Part shown: piece by piece, positions 5,729 through 5,775 of the stretch
How positions within the stretch are numbered: position 1 is the stretch's first letter
Layout: each line of letters begins with the position of its first letter
Source of the DNA: an uncultured Lachnospiraceae bacterium
GTDB taxonomy: Bacteria; Bacillota; Clostridia; Lachnospirales; Lachnospiraceae
Direction of reading: 5' to 3'
Length of the DNA: 5,775 bases
Assembly (NCBI GenBank): GCA_945827765.1
Contig: CALZPS010000111.1
Span: forward strand, 1-5,775
Translations under genes and position numbers: made by a program
Notes under the pieces: generated by a model
Database searches by the model: none
What the model was told of the DNA's origin: nothing
What the model saw: only the letters and a program-made list of their open reading frames with translations

Positions 5729-5775
5729 CTGTCTCTTATACACATCTCCGAGCCCACGAGACCGTACTAGATCTC
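5729..5775 (-). other. Residual Nextera i7/read-2 sequencing adapter at the right contig end
   Basis: The mosaic end CTGTCTCTTATACACATCT (5729-5747) is followed by CCGAGCCCACGAGAC (5748-5762), the index CGTACTAG (5763-5770; identical to Nextera N702 as I remember it) and ATCTC from P7. It is the inverted copy of the left end, apart from one mismatch and one extra base. Both ends carry the same side of the library, as expected if read 1 ran through short inserts at both contig ends. It is synthetic and should be trimmed. Confidence 0.98.

Noticed and set aside
1..5775. Inverted terminal repeats with a Tn5 mosaic end at both edges, as if the whole window were a composite transposon
   Set aside because: The repeats continue into Illumina primer, index and P7 sequence, there is no transposase, and the content is ordinary chromosomal genes. 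They are library adapters.

Overview
This window is an assembled contig fragment from a spore-forming, low-to-mid GC Firmicute, most likely a gut clostridium of the Lachnospiraceae type. The main reasons are spoIIR (an endospore-specific signalling gene), a SPOCS/DUF3794-LysM protein, a MEP-pathway ispE, strong purine-rich Shine-Dalgarno sites before most starts, and a CvfB-type S1 protein. Placement to family is inference from gene content and protein style, not from a search.

Both ends are synthetic. Bases 1-46 and 5729-5775 are Illumina Nextera adapter (Tn5 mosaic end, read-2/i7 primer site, an i7 index matching the N702 sequence CGTACTAG as I remember it, and a few P7 bases). Native DNA therefore runs from 47 to 5728, and the first and last genes are cut by the contig ends, not by biology.

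All six complete or partial genes in the main body, plus the truncated last one (seven in total), lie on the + strand with short gaps: (1) 3' part of a DUF3794-LysM protein, 47-722; (2) ispE, 760-1638; (3) a FadR-type GntR regulator, 1635-2309, overlapping ispE by 4 nt; (4) spoIIR, 2398-3063; (5) an acyl-ACP thioesterase, 3109-3816; (6) a COG2509-like FAD-dependent oxidoreductase with a cysteine cluster, 3834-5207; (7) the first 167 codons of a CvfB-like S1 RNA-binding protein, 5226-5728. No gap exceeds 90 nt, and no rho-independent terminator, RNA gene, CRISPR array or native mobile element is visible.

Regulation can be read at two places. A near-consensus sigma-A promoter (TTGATT, 17 bp, TATAAT) lies in the last codons of the first gene and should drive ispE and the GntR gene. 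A perfect 10-bp palindrome with a GTATAC core lies at its expected start site and is a candidate operator for that GntR protein. The largest gap, before spoIIR, holds a weak sigma-F-like promoter candidate and a hairpin whose 3' arm contains the spoIIR Shine-Dalgarno sequence.

The genes are mostly housekeeping: isoprenoid precursor synthesis (IspE), forespore-to-mother-cell signalling (SpoIIR), fatty-acid release (thioesterase) and RNA binding (CvfB). I see no clearly new multi-gene system. The points worth a second look are the putative GntR operator, the spoIIR leader, the cysteine cluster in the oxidoreductase, and the adapter ends that create false protein termini.
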